From Pseudoflavonifractor sp047637855 (GTDB lineage: Bacteria; Bacillota; Clostridia; Oscillospirales; Oscillospiraceae), in contig JBLJBF010000048.1 of assembly GCA_047637855.1 (NCBI GenBank), forward strand, positions 1 to 21,484: a DNA stretch of 21,484 nt, written 5' to 3'. Shown in pieces: positions 9,429 to 14,877 of this stretch. Under the pieces are notes generated by a model. It was not told where the DNA came from, searched no databases, and was given only the letters and a program-made list of their open reading frames with translations. Every line of letters begins with the position of its first letter. Positions within the stretch are counted from its first letter, which is position 1. The position numbers were made by a program, and so were the translations under genes.

Positions 9429-9479
9429 AAAAAAGCCCCGGAGATCCCCGTGACCCGAACGGCCACGGCGCTCCGCGGC
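9429..9479 (-). terminator. Intrinsic terminator inside the serC leader (candidate attenuator)
   Basis: On the minus strand the outer stem GCC-g-CGGAG / CTCCG-g-GGC (9479-9471 with 9443-9435) encloses an 8-bp inner stem CCGTGGCC / GGTCACGG (9468-9461 with 9455-9448, one G-U pair) with loop GTTCG. Six Ts follow directly (9434-9429). It starts about 30 bases after the predicted serC transcript start and ends 86 bases before the serC start codon. No minus-strand gene lies upstream that it could terminate. The sequence TCCGCGGC at 9412-9405 is a perfect complement of the terminator 5' arm GCCGCGGA (9479-9472) and could form an alternative pair. A second hairpin (9411-9382) follows. No T-box or known riboswitch motif was recognised. 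Confidence 0.7.
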
Positions 9480-9515
9480 CGCTCTCTGCTTTAATTCGAT
9501 AAAGTATTAATGTTC

Positions 9516-9544
9516 ATTATATCGGAGGGGAGCAGTGGTGTCAA
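9516..9544 (-). promoter_or_regulatory. Perfect-consensus sigma-A promoter of serC-serA
   Basis: On the minus strand TTGACA (9544-9539), exactly 17 bases, then TATAAT (9521-9516). Both hexamers match the consensus fully. Transcription would begin near 9509, giving a leader of about 167 bases before serC. Such a strong promoter fits with control by attenuation in the leader or by a bound regulator. Confidence 0.85.
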
Positions 9545-9548
9545 TTGT

Positions 9549-9577
9549 GTGACTCCTCCAAAAAGTGACTCGCTCCA
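9549..9577. repeat. Direct repeat GTGACTC upstream of the serC promoter
   Basis: GTGACTC-C-TCCA (9549-9560) recurs as GTGACTC-GC-TCCA (9565-9577), 16 bases start to start. It ends immediately upstream of the serC -35 box (9539-9544) in the gap between the divergent serC and hydrogenase-accessory operons. The position suits an activator or repressor site, but no regulator is identified and chance cannot be excluded. Confidence 0.4.
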
Positions 9578-9627
9578 TTATTATTCTTTATGAATTTTTC
9601 AGTGGCACTTTTCTTTTTTGGGAACTG

Positions 9628-9636
9628 TGGTACAAT
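9628..9636 (+). promoter_or_regulatory. Extended -10 promoter of the DRTGG/HydA-like operon
   Basis: TGG-TACAAT is an extended -10 element (TGnTATAAT type) with one mismatch in the hexamer. The upstream region is T-rich with no good -35. Transcription would begin near 9643, about 26 bases before the start at 9669, leaving room for the GGAGG at 9656-9660. Confidence 0.45.
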
Positions 9637-9668
9637 GGAGGAAACCTGTAAAAACGGAGGCAATGCCT

Positions 9669-10010
9669 ATGAAGCTGCGCGAGATTCAGGACATACTGAG
9701 CGCCACCGTCCTCTGCGGTGCGGAGGATTTGGACCACGAGGTCTTGGCCGCCTGCGGCAGCGACTTCATGAGTGACGTGCTGGCCTACGTCAAGGACCAG
9801 GCCCTGCTGCTCACGGGACTGGTCAACCCTCAGGTCATCCGCACCGCCGACATGGTAGAGATCAAGTGCGTGGTCTTCGTCCGGGGCAAGGTGCCGGGAG
9901 AGGAGATTCTGGACCTGGCCCGCAGCCGGGGCATTGTGGTCATGACCTCCTCCCTGCGGATGTACACCGCCTGCGGTCTCCTCTATCTGGGCGGCTTAAG
10001 GGGGGATTAG
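9669..10010 (+). CDS. DRTGG-domain protein (first copy)
   Basis: A 113-residue soluble protein, MKLREIQDILSATVLCGAED and onward. It has the fold signature of the DRTGG family: a central 'GSDFMSDVLAYVKDQALLLTG' type strand-helix segment, then alternating strands and helices ending MTSSLRMYTACGLLY. DRTGG domains resemble the N-terminal domain of HPr kinase, and proteins of this size have no known catalytic activity. The ATG at 9669 is chosen over 9663 because GGAGG (9656-9660) is eight bases away rather than two. It opens an operon; the next gene starts five bases after its stop. It is related in sequence to the DRTGG protein at 11813, on the other side of the HydA-like gene. Its role is unknown and is inferred to be regulatory from context. 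Confidence 0.82.
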   Translation: MKLREIQDILSATVLCGAEDLDHEVLAACGSDFMSDVLAYVKDQALLLTGLVNPQVIRTADMVEIKCVVFVRGKVPGEEILDLARSRGIVVMTSSLRMYTACGLLYLGGLRGD

Positions 10011-10015
10011 GACGC

Positions 10016-10438
10016 ATGGAACCCATTAAGCTGAGCTATCATGTGGAGGGCGGCGACCTGGTCGGCGCGGGTGAGGCCTCCAGCAAGATGAAACTTACCC
10101 TCAAGAAACTGGACCTTCCCCCCGACGTGATACGCCGCTGCTCCATCTGTATGTACGAGGGCGAGATCAACATGGTCATTCACGCCGAGGGCGGCAACGC
10201 CGACGTGGAGATCGCCCTGGATCATATCACCATCCGCCTTTCCGACACCGGGCCCGGCATACCGGATATCGCCCAGGCTATGGAGGAGGGGTTTTCCACC
10301 GCCGGGGAGCTGGCCCGGGACCTGGGCTTCGGCGCGGGCATGGGCCTGCCAAATATGAGGCGCTATGCCGACGAGATGAACGTCGCGTCCACCGTGGGGG
10401 TGGGCACCACCGTCACCATGCGCATCGACATCCCCTAA
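10016..10438 (+). CDS. RsbW-like ATP-binding protein (HATPase, GHKL fold)
   Basis: A 140-residue protein that is only an ATPase domain. It shows an N-box-like YEGEINMVIHA (E48, N52), a G1 motif SDTGPGIPD (D77) and a G2 motif GFGAGMGLPNMRR (105-115). There is no histidine phospho-acceptor domain and no membrane segment, so it resembles anti-sigma factor or serine-kinase proteins of the RsbW/SpoIIAB type rather than a sensor kinase. The ATG at 10016 lies five bases after the preceding stop; GGGGG stands just upstream. It sits between a DRTGG protein and an H-cluster-type protein, which suggests phosphorylation- or partner-switch-type signalling. No RsbV-like antagonist is encoded here. The substrate is unknown. 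Confidence 0.85.
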   Translation: MEPIKLSYHVEGGDLVGAGEASSKMKLTLKKLDLPPDVIRRCSICMYEGEINMVIHAEGGNADVEIALDHITIRLSDTGPGIPDIAQAMEEGFSTAGELARDLGFGAGMGLPNMRRYADEMNVASTVGVGTTVTMRIDIP

Positions 10439-10460
10439 GCGTCATAACGGAGGCGAGACT

Positions 10461-11816
10461 ATGAAGCACTCGGTCGTGCTGGAGTACAACCGCTGCCGGG
10501 GCTGCACCACCTGCATCAAGGGCTGCCCAACCGAGGCCATTCGGGTCCGCAACGGGAAGGCCGCCATTCTCAACGTCAGGTGTATCGACTGCGGCACCTG
10601 CATCCGGCTGTGCCCGCACAAGGCGATCAAGTCGGTGAGCGACCCGCTGGAGGGCCTGTCGGCCTTCCGGTACAATATTGCCCTGCCCGAACCCGCCCTC
10701 TACGGGCAGTTTCAGAATATGGACGATATTGATCTTATTTTGAACGGCCTGCTGGAAATCGGTTTTCAGGACGTATACGAGGTGGCCAAGGGGGCCGAGC
10801 TGCTCTCGGACTACCAGCGCCAGCGCATCTCCGCGGGGGCCGACTGTGTCATGCCCCAGATCAGCTCGGCCTGCCCCGCCGTCCTCCACCTCATCCGTAT
10901 GCGCTTCCCCAAGCTCATCCCCAACATCGCTCCCGTGGTCACGCCGGCAGAGCTGGCCGCCATTCTGGCCCGGCGGGAGGCGGTAGAAAAGACCGGGCTC
11001 AAGCCGGAGGAGATCGGCGTGTTCTCCATCGTCCCCTGCTCGGCCAAAGTCACGGCCGCCCGCGCACCCAGCGCGCTGGCAAAGCCCGTGCTGGACGGCT
11101 CCTTTGCCATCCGGGATGTCTACCTCAAGCTCCTCTCCCCTCTGCGCCGCCTCCAGAACCAGGCGCTCAGGCCCCTCTCCTCGGCCGGCATTATGGGCGT
11201 GGGCTGGGCCTGCTGCGGCGGCGAGTCGGCCGCCCGGATGGGCCAGCGCTATGTGGCGGTGGACGGGATACAAAACGTCATCCGTATGCTGGAGGAGATC
11301 GAGGACGGCCGCCTTCCGGAGGCCGATTTTATCGAGCTGAACGCCTGCGTTCAGGGCTGTGTGGGGGGCTGCCTCACGGTGGAAAACCCCTATGCCGCGC
11401 GGATGCGGGTCAAAAAACTGATGAAGGGTCTCCCGGTCTCCCGCAACCGGTTCACCCTCCGGGGGGCCGACCGGGAGATCGTCAACATTGATGTGAAGCT
11501 CCAGCATGTGCCCGCGCTGGTTTTGGACGAGGACCGGGTCGTGGCGATGGAGAAGCTCAAAAAAATCCAGGAGCTTGAAGAGCAGCTCCCCGGCCTCCAC
11601 TGCGGCTCCTGCGGCGCCCCCTCCTGCCGGGCCTTTGCCGAGGACGTGGTTCTGGGCCGGGCAAGCGAGGAGGACTGCATCTTCAAAATGCGGGAGCGGA
11701 TGCAGTATATGTCGGGCGAGGGCGACCCGGACGAGTACCTGCCCGCCCCCTTCCGGCGGCGCCGGGAGTCTGGGCGCAGCCGACCCTCGCCCCAACAGGA
11801 GGAGGAACTGTCATGA
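10461..11816 (+). CDS. HydA-like iron-sulfur protein, probable sensory [FeFe]-hydrogenase homolog
   Basis: 451 residues. Two 4Fe-4S motifs (C12, C15, C18, C22 and C41, C44, C47, C51) lead into an H-cluster-type domain. Cysteines at the expected places are C138 (loop 1, SSACP), C193 (loop 2, VPCSAK), and C296 and C300 (loop 3, ACVQGC). The residue before C138 is Ala where catalytic enzymes have the proton-transfer Cys; this change is described for sensory (HydS, group C/D) hydrogenases. The C-terminus carries a further CGSCGAPSC...C motif (C381, C384, C389, C406) of the PF04060 type instead of a PAS domain. GGAGG lies seven bases before the ATG, and the stop overlaps the next gene by four bases. 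I infer an H2- or redox-sensing role; a low-activity enzyme or a scaffold is possible. Confidence 0.88.
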   Translation: MKHSVVLEYNRCRGCTTCIKGCPTEAIRVRNGKAAILNVRCIDCGTCIRLCPHKAIKSVSDPLEGLSAFRYNIALPEPALYGQFQNMDDIDLILNGLLEIGFQDVYEVAKGAELLSDYQRQRISAGADCVMPQISSACPAVLHLIRMRFPKLIPNIAPVVTPAELAAILARREAVEKTGLKPEEIGVFSIVPCSAKVTAARAPSALAKPVLDGSFAIRDVYLKLLSPLRRLQNQALRPLSSAGIMGVGWACCGGESAARMGQRYVAVDGIQNVIRMLEEIEDGRLPEADFIELNACVQGCVGGCLTVENPYAARMRVKKLMKGLPVSRNRFTLRGADREIVNIDVKLQHVPALVLDEDRVVAMEKLKKIQELEEQLPGLHCGSCGAPSCRAFAEDVVLGRASEEDCIFKMRERMQYMSGEGDPDEYLPAPFRRRRESGRSRPSPQQEEELS

Positions 11817-12148
11817 CGGTAAAAGAACTCGCAGACGCGCTCTCTCTCACCGAATTTGCCCTTCCCCGGCCCGAGGCCGAGATCACCGGCGGCTACGCCG
11901 GGGACCTGCTAAGCTGGGTTATGGGCCGCGCCCAGCCGGGGGACTGCTGGGTCACCATTATGTCCAACGTGAACGTGGCCGCCGTGGCCCTGATGGCCGA
12001 TGCGGCCTGTGTCCTCCTCTCCGAGGGCGTGACTCCCGATCCCATGCTTCTCGGCAAGGCCGCCGCCCAGGAGGTCAATCTTCTCGGCAGCCCCAAGTCC
12101 ACCTTTGCCCTCTCGGCCGAGGTTGGGGGCCTCCTCGCCAGGTCCTGA
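11813..12148 (+). CDS. DRTGG-domain protein (second copy)
   Basis: A 111-residue protein whose ATG overlaps the stop of the HydA-like gene (ATGA), so translation is coupled. It matches the DRTGG protein at 9669 in layout: an ITGGYAGDLLSWVMG segment, then GDCWVTIMSNVNVAAVALM, ending FALSAEVGGLL. The family is often labelled 'serine kinase', after the N-terminal half of HPr kinase, but there is no kinase P-loop here. It may be a ligand-binding or protein-interaction partner of the HydA-like protein. No enzymatic function can be supported. Confidence 0.82.
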   Translation: MTVKELADALSLTEFALPRPEAEITGGYAGDLLSWVMGRAQPGDCWVTIMSNVNVAAVALMADAACVLLSEGVTPDPMLLGKAAAQEVNLLGSPKSTFALSAEVGGLLARS

Positions 12149-12219
12149 CTTTCAAACGCAAGGAGGCGTTCCCCATGGCCCTCTCCTTTGACCTTCACTT
12201 ACATTCCTGCCTGTCGCCC

Positions 12220-12386
12220 CACCCGGCTCACGCCGGGCGGGGGCCCCGCTTTTTTATCTGCCCGGGCGGGTTTAACCCTCCCGGCATCAAGGTTTTGCCC
12301 TCCGGGCAAAACGCTTGCGGCGCGCCACCCGGCGCGGCAGGCCGACAGGCTTCGGCCCGCGCTGACCAGGAAGGCGGGTGCTTTTC
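12220..12386 (+). repeat. Hairpin-rich insert between the two PHP start copies
   Basis: About 167 bases made almost entirely of inverted repeats: CCCGGC/GCCGGG (12222-12237), GCGGG/CCCGC followed by T6 (12237-12255), CCGGGcGGG/CCCtCCCGG (12262-12284), TTTTGCCC/GGGCAAAA (12293-12311), CGCGCC/GGCGCG (12321-12336) and GGCCGA/TCGGCC (12340-12357). It interrupts the PHP reading frame exactly after codon 15. There is no transposase and no obvious terminal repeat. It resembles a small non-autonomous palindromic element of the kind dispersed in some genomes. Whether it is multi-copy here cannot be told from one window. Confidence 0.55.
12237..12255 (+). terminator. Terminator-like hairpin with T6 inside the insert
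   Basis: A 5-bp all-GC stem (GCGGG, loop GGC, CCCGC) is directly followed by six Ts (12250-12255), and a second GC hairpin (12222-12237) abuts it upstream. It lies in the middle of the accessory operon, so it would reduce transcription into PHP unless ribosomes translating the 71-codon frame disrupt it. Confidence 0.5.
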
Positions 12387-13121
12387 TTGACTCTCCCCTT
12401 CGATTTTCACCTGCACTCCTGCCTGTCGCCCTGCGGGTCGGAGGAGAACACGCCGGCCAATCTGGCCGGGATGTGCGCCCTGGCGGGGCTGAAGGCGGTG
12501 GCCCTGACCGACCACAATTCGGTGGGCAACTGCGCCGCGTTTCTTGAGGCGGCGGCACGGCACGGTCTTCTTGCCCTCCCCGGCATGGAGCTGACCACCG
12601 CGGAAGAGGTGCACGTGATCTGCCTCTTCCCCGACCTCCACGCCGCTTTGGCCTTCGGTAACCTGGTCTGCCGGCGGCTCCCCCCGCTGCGCAACGACCC
12701 GCGCGTTTTCGGCCCCCAGGTCCTCATGGACAGTGAGGACACCGTGCTGGGCGAGGAGGAGCGCCTGCTGGCGGGGGCCACCGATATTCCGATCTACGAG
12801 GCCGCCGCCTTGGCGGCCTCGTACGGCGGCCTGGCGTATCCCGCCCACATCGACCGCCCCTCCTTCTCCCTCCTCTCCAACCTGGGTCTGTGGGACCCGG
12901 GGCTGGGCTTCTCTATTGCCGAGATCACCTCCCGCTGCCCGCCCGAGCTTCTCCGCCGCCCTGATCTGGCCGGGGTGCGCACCCTCACCGCCTCGGACGC
13001 CCACGATCTCGCCCAGATCGCCGATCCCCGACAGGCCCTCGAGCTGCCCATTGCTACGGCGCAAACCATTTTAAATGCCCTTAAAAGCCCAAATTTCTCT
13101 AGCTTTTACCGTTTATTGTAA
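12387..13121 (+). CDS. PHP-domain phosphoesterase
   Basis: A 244-residue protein of the PHP family (TrpH/YciV-like), metal-dependent hydrolases of phosphate esters. Likely metal ligands are H8 and H10 (HLHSCLSP), D42 and H43 (LTDHNS), E68 (GMELTT), H76 (EEVHV), H154 (YPAHIDRP), and D204 and H206 (SDAHD). The start is uncertain: TTG 12387 overlaps the upstream stop (TTGA) and gives the family-typical start two residues before LPFDFHLH; GTG 12378 is also in frame, but AGGAAGG is only three bases away. It ends the accessory operon. The substrate is unknown (a nucleotide or phosphoprotein is possible), and context suggests it opposes a kinase in the same module. Confidence 0.85.
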   Translation: MTLPFDFHLHSCLSPCGSEENTPANLAGMCALAGLKAVALTDHNSVGNCAAFLEAAARHGLLALPGMELTTAEEVHVICLFPDLHAALAFGNLVCRRLPPLRNDPRVFGPQVLMDSEDTVLGEEERLLAGATDIPIYEAAALAASYGGLAYPAHIDRPSFSLLSNLGLWDPGLGFSIAEITSRCPPELLRRPDLAGVRTLTASDAHDLAQIADPRQALELPIATAQTILNALKSPNFSSFYRLL

Positions 13122-13146
13122 TTATTCTTGAAAAAGAAAAAGTTTT

Positions 13147-13164
13147 GTGTTAATTTAATAACTT
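13147..13164. promoter_or_regulatory. Possible Rex-type operator upstream of the hydrogenase operon
   Basis: GTGTTAA-TTTA-ATAACTT matches 10 of the 14 half-site positions of the Rex consensus (TTGTTAA-N4-TTAACAA). It lies just upstream of the -35 box at 13170. Rex senses NADH/NAD+ and is known to control hydrogenase genes in clostridia. The right half is poor and the region is AT-rich, so chance is a real alternative. Confidence 0.3.
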
Positions 13165-13169
13165 TTTTG

Positions 13170-13198
13170 TTTACCTTTTACAAAGTTTGATTTAGAAT
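13170..13198 (+). promoter_or_regulatory. Promoter of the hydrogenase structural operon
   Basis: TTTACC (13170-13175), 17 bases, then TAGAAT (13193-13198), in a markedly AT-rich 116-base gap between PHP and the NuoE-like gene. A start near 13205 leaves a short leader with AAAGGAGG (13221-13228) nine bases before the ATG at 13238. The gap separates the accessory module from the structural genes, so these can be transcribed independently. Confidence 0.6.
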
Positions 13199-13237
13199 AG
13201 TGCTCAGAGCCTATGAAACAAAAGGAGGACACCCAAT

Positions 13238-13732
13238 ATGCCAAACTGCAAGTCCGTTGTGCCGTACAGCGGAACACCCGAGCAGGAAGACCAGTTGCGT
13301 CAGGTCATCGCGGAGCACAAGGGCATGCCCGGCGCCACCATGCCCGTACTCCAGGCCGCCCAGGAGATTTTCGGCTATCTGCCGGAAGAAGTTCAGATCA
13401 TGGTCGCCGAGGGGCTGGACATTCCCCTCTCCGAAGTTTATGGCGTCGCCTCTTTTTACGCTCAATTTACACTGAATCCGAAGGGCCGGCATCAGATCTC
13501 GGTCTGTCTCGGCACCGCCTGCTATGTCAAGGGCGCGGCCGACATCCTTGCCGCCGTGGAGAAGAAGTTGGGGATTAAAACCGGCTCTATTACCAAGGAC
13601 GGAAGTTTTTCTCTGGACGCCTGCCGTTGCGTGGGTGCCTGCGGCCTGGCCCCGGTTATGATGATCGGCTCCGATGTGTACGGCAGGCTGACCCCCGACC
13701 AGGTTGGCCCGATTTTAGATAAATATAAATAG
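13238..13732 (+). CDS. hydC: NuoE-like 2Fe-2S subunit of the bifurcating [FeFe]-hydrogenase
   Basis: 164 residues, the usual length for the NuoE/HydC family. The thioredoxin-fold 2Fe-2S site is complete: C90 and C95 (CLGTAC) with C131 and C135 (CVGAC). A helical N-terminal part contains the conserved GYLPEEVQ and SEVYGVASFYAQF segments. In the HydABC (Hnd) complex this small subunit carries a 2Fe-2S cluster that joins the NuoF-like flavin subunit to HydA. It is cytoplasmic. A strong ribosome site precedes the ATG. It is the first structural gene after the promoter at 13170. Confidence 0.93.
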   Translation: MPNCKSVVPYSGTPEQEDQLRQVIAEHKGMPGATMPVLQAAQEIFGYLPEEVQIMVAEGLDIPLSEVYGVASFYAQFTLNPKGRHQISVCLGTACYVKGAADILAAVEKKLGIKTGSITKDGSFSLDACRCVGACGLAPVMMIGSDVYGRLTPDQVGPILDKYK

Positions 13733-13754
13733 AAGCGCGGAGCGCCCGGGAGCA

Positions 13755-13841
13755 GGCCGATAAGACGCGGAGCGGAGCGAAAACACAAAAGGGGGCAAAG
13801 TCCCCGGCGTGTTTTTGCGCAGTCGCAGCGGTTTATCCGCC
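13755..13841. repeat. Large imperfect inverted repeat in the hydrogenase operon
   Basis: The left end GGCCGATAAG (13755-13764) is mirrored by GTTTATCCGCC (13831-13841). Inside, AAAACAC (13780-13786) pairs with GTGTTTT (13809-13815), and GGGG pairs with CCCC around GCAAAGT (13791-13805). Arms are about 32 bases and imperfect. The inner hairpin ends in T5, so it may also terminate some transcripts. It fills most of the 144-base gap between the NuoE-like gene and the HATPase gene, with no ORF of note. It could be a dispersed palindromic element or an mRNA structure setting subunit ratios. Confidence 0.55.
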
Positions 13842-13876
13842 GTCGCGGAGGGCGCGTAGCGTGACAGGGAAACACT

Positions 13877-14422
13877 ATGAAAGAACTCTCCCTCCACATT
13901 CTGGACCTGGCTCAGAACTCCCTGACGGCGGGATGCAAGCGGCTGGACCTCTCACTCAGCGAGACAGACGGCCGCCTCACTCTGGTCATCGCCGACGACG
14001 GCAAAGGCATGACCCCCGACTTTCTCGCCAAGGTGACCGACCCCTTCACCACCACCCGCACCACCCGCAAGGTGGGACTGGGCCTTCCCCTGCTCCGCCT
14101 GGCGGCCGAGCAGACAGGCGGCTCCCTGACGGTGGAGAGCACGTTGGGGGTGGGCACTACGGTGCGGTGCGTCTTTGCCGCCGACCATATCGACTGCCCC
14201 CCTCTTGGAGATATGGGGGAGACGCTGGCCCTGCTGGTTCAGGGCGCGCCCGGGGTGGAGCTGACTTACCGACACGCCGCCGGGCGGAGAAGCTGGCGGT
14301 TTGACACACGGGAACTGCGGGAGGCCCTTGGCCCGGAGGTCCCCCTGTCCGACCCCAATGTTTTCCTCTGGATCCGCCAATACGCCGCTGAGCAGGAGGC
14401 GGCCCTGATGCAAATACCCTGA
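13877..14422 (+). CDS. HATPase-domain protein within the hydrogenase operon
   Basis: 181 residues. A GHKL ATPase domain occupies about 1-105: N box LDLAQNSL (N14), G1 ADDGKGM (D40-D41), F-box-like DPFTTTRTT, and G2 VGLGLPLL (66-73). The rest (about 106-181) is a short unrecognised tail with conserved-looking ELTYRHAAGRRSWRFD. There is no phospho-acceptor histidine domain and no membrane segment. It resembles a histidine kinase ATPase core rather than RsbW, so it differs from the ATPase at 10016. AGGGA lies about eight bases before the ATG. Such a gene between NuoE- and NuoF-like genes recurs, as I recall, in clostridial hydrogenase clusters. Its target is unknown. Confidence 0.85.
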   Translation: MKELSLHILDLAQNSLTAGCKRLDLSLSETDGRLTLVIADDGKGMTPDFLAKVTDPFTTTRTTRKVGLGLPLLRLAAEQTGGSLTVESTLGVGTTVRCVFAADHIDCPPLGDMGETLALLVQGAPGVELTYRHAAGRRSWRFDTRELREALGPEVPLSDPNVFLWIRQYAAEQEAALMQIP

Positions 14423-14445
14423 TCTCAAGCGCGGGAATCACGGCC

Positions 14446-14460
14446 CTCCCCCACGGGGAG
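14446..14460. other. Small hairpin between the HATPase and 2Fe-2S protein genes
   Basis: CTCCCC-CAC-GGGGAG is a perfect 6-bp stem in the 71-base gap, with no T run after it. It is probably an mRNA structure at most; nothing else was seen in this gap apart from the ribosome site GGGGAT (14482-14487). Confidence 0.3.
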
Positions 14461-14493
14461 CGGCATATCATAAATCGAATTGGGGATGAATGC

Positions 14494-14862
14494 GTGAAAA
14501 CTCTGGAAGAACTCAAAGCGATCCGCGAGAAAATGCAGCGCCAGGTCGGTATGCGGGAGAGCGGAGACGACACCATCCGGGTCGTCGTCGGCATGGCCAC
14601 CTGCGGCATCGCCGCGGGGGCGCGCCCTGTGCTGTCCACTTTTCTCGAAGAGGTAGACAAGCGCGGACTCAAGAACGTCACCGTCACCCAGACCGGCTGC
14701 ATCGGCGTCTGCCGTCTGGAGCCCGTCGCCGAGGTCTACCTCCCCGGCGAGGAGAAGGTCACCTATGTCAAGCTCAAGCCCGAGATGGTGCCCAAGATCG
14801 TGGCCGACCACCTGGTGAACCACCAGATCGTCACCGCGTACACCATCGGCGCGGCGGAATAA
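14494..14862 (+). CDS. Thioredoxin-like (2Fe-2S) ferredoxin-domain protein, HndB-like
   Basis: 122 residues starting at GTG 14494; GGGGAT lies six bases upstream, and the nearby ATGs are out of frame. The 2Fe-2S thioredoxin-fold motif is incomplete: C37 (MATCGIAAGA) lacks the partner Cys five residues on (Gly42), while C69 and C73 (TGCIGVC) are kept. I recall the same TCGIAAGAR pattern in homologs, so this looks like a family trait rather than damage. HndB-type subunits accompany NuoE/NuoF-like hydrogenase subunits and may carry an extra cluster. It is followed 15 bases later by the NuoF-like gene, whose N-terminus has a complete version of this domain. Confidence 0.88.
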   Translation: MKTLEELKAIREKMQRQVGMRESGDDTIRVVVGMATCGIAAGARPVLSTFLEEVDKRGLKNVTVTQTGCIGVCRLEPVAEVYLPGEEKVTYVKLKPEMVPKIVADHLVNHQIVTAYTIGAAE

Positions 14863-14877
14863 GGGAGGAGAGGAACC

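Larger units (their letters stand above)
12175..12390 (+). pseudogene. Duplicated, truncated 5' end of the PHP gene running into an insert (71 codons)
   Basis: A well-formed start (GGAGG at 12162-12166, eight bases, ATG 12175) opens a 15-codon stretch, MALSFDLHLHSCLSP, that repeats the start of the PHP gene at 12387 (MTLPFDFHLHSCLSP). The two 45-base copies share 35 bases, with the last 15 identical, and several differences are synonymous, so the duplication is not recent or came from a related gene. The frame then runs through unrelated Gly/Pro/Ala-rich sequence and stops at 12388-12390, overlapping the TTG start of the PHP gene as TTGA. It could be a dead remnant, or a leader peptide that couples translation to PHP. 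Confidence 0.7.

Noticed and set aside
9343..9515. T-box leader upstream of serC
   Set aside because: There is a terminator, but no UGGNACCGCG-type T-box sequence and no Stem I features; kept only as an attenuator of unknown type.
12798..12820. Perfect 9-bp inverted repeat GAGGCCGCC/GGCGGCCTC
   Set aside because: It lies inside the PHP coding sequence (Glu-Ala-Ala-Ala-Leu-Ala-Ala-Ser), has no T run, and is explained by GC-rich Ala codons.
13082..13108. TAAAAGC/GCTTTTA inverted repeat at the end of the PHP gene as a terminator
   Set aside because: It overlaps the coding sequence, has a weak AT stem, and no T run follows.
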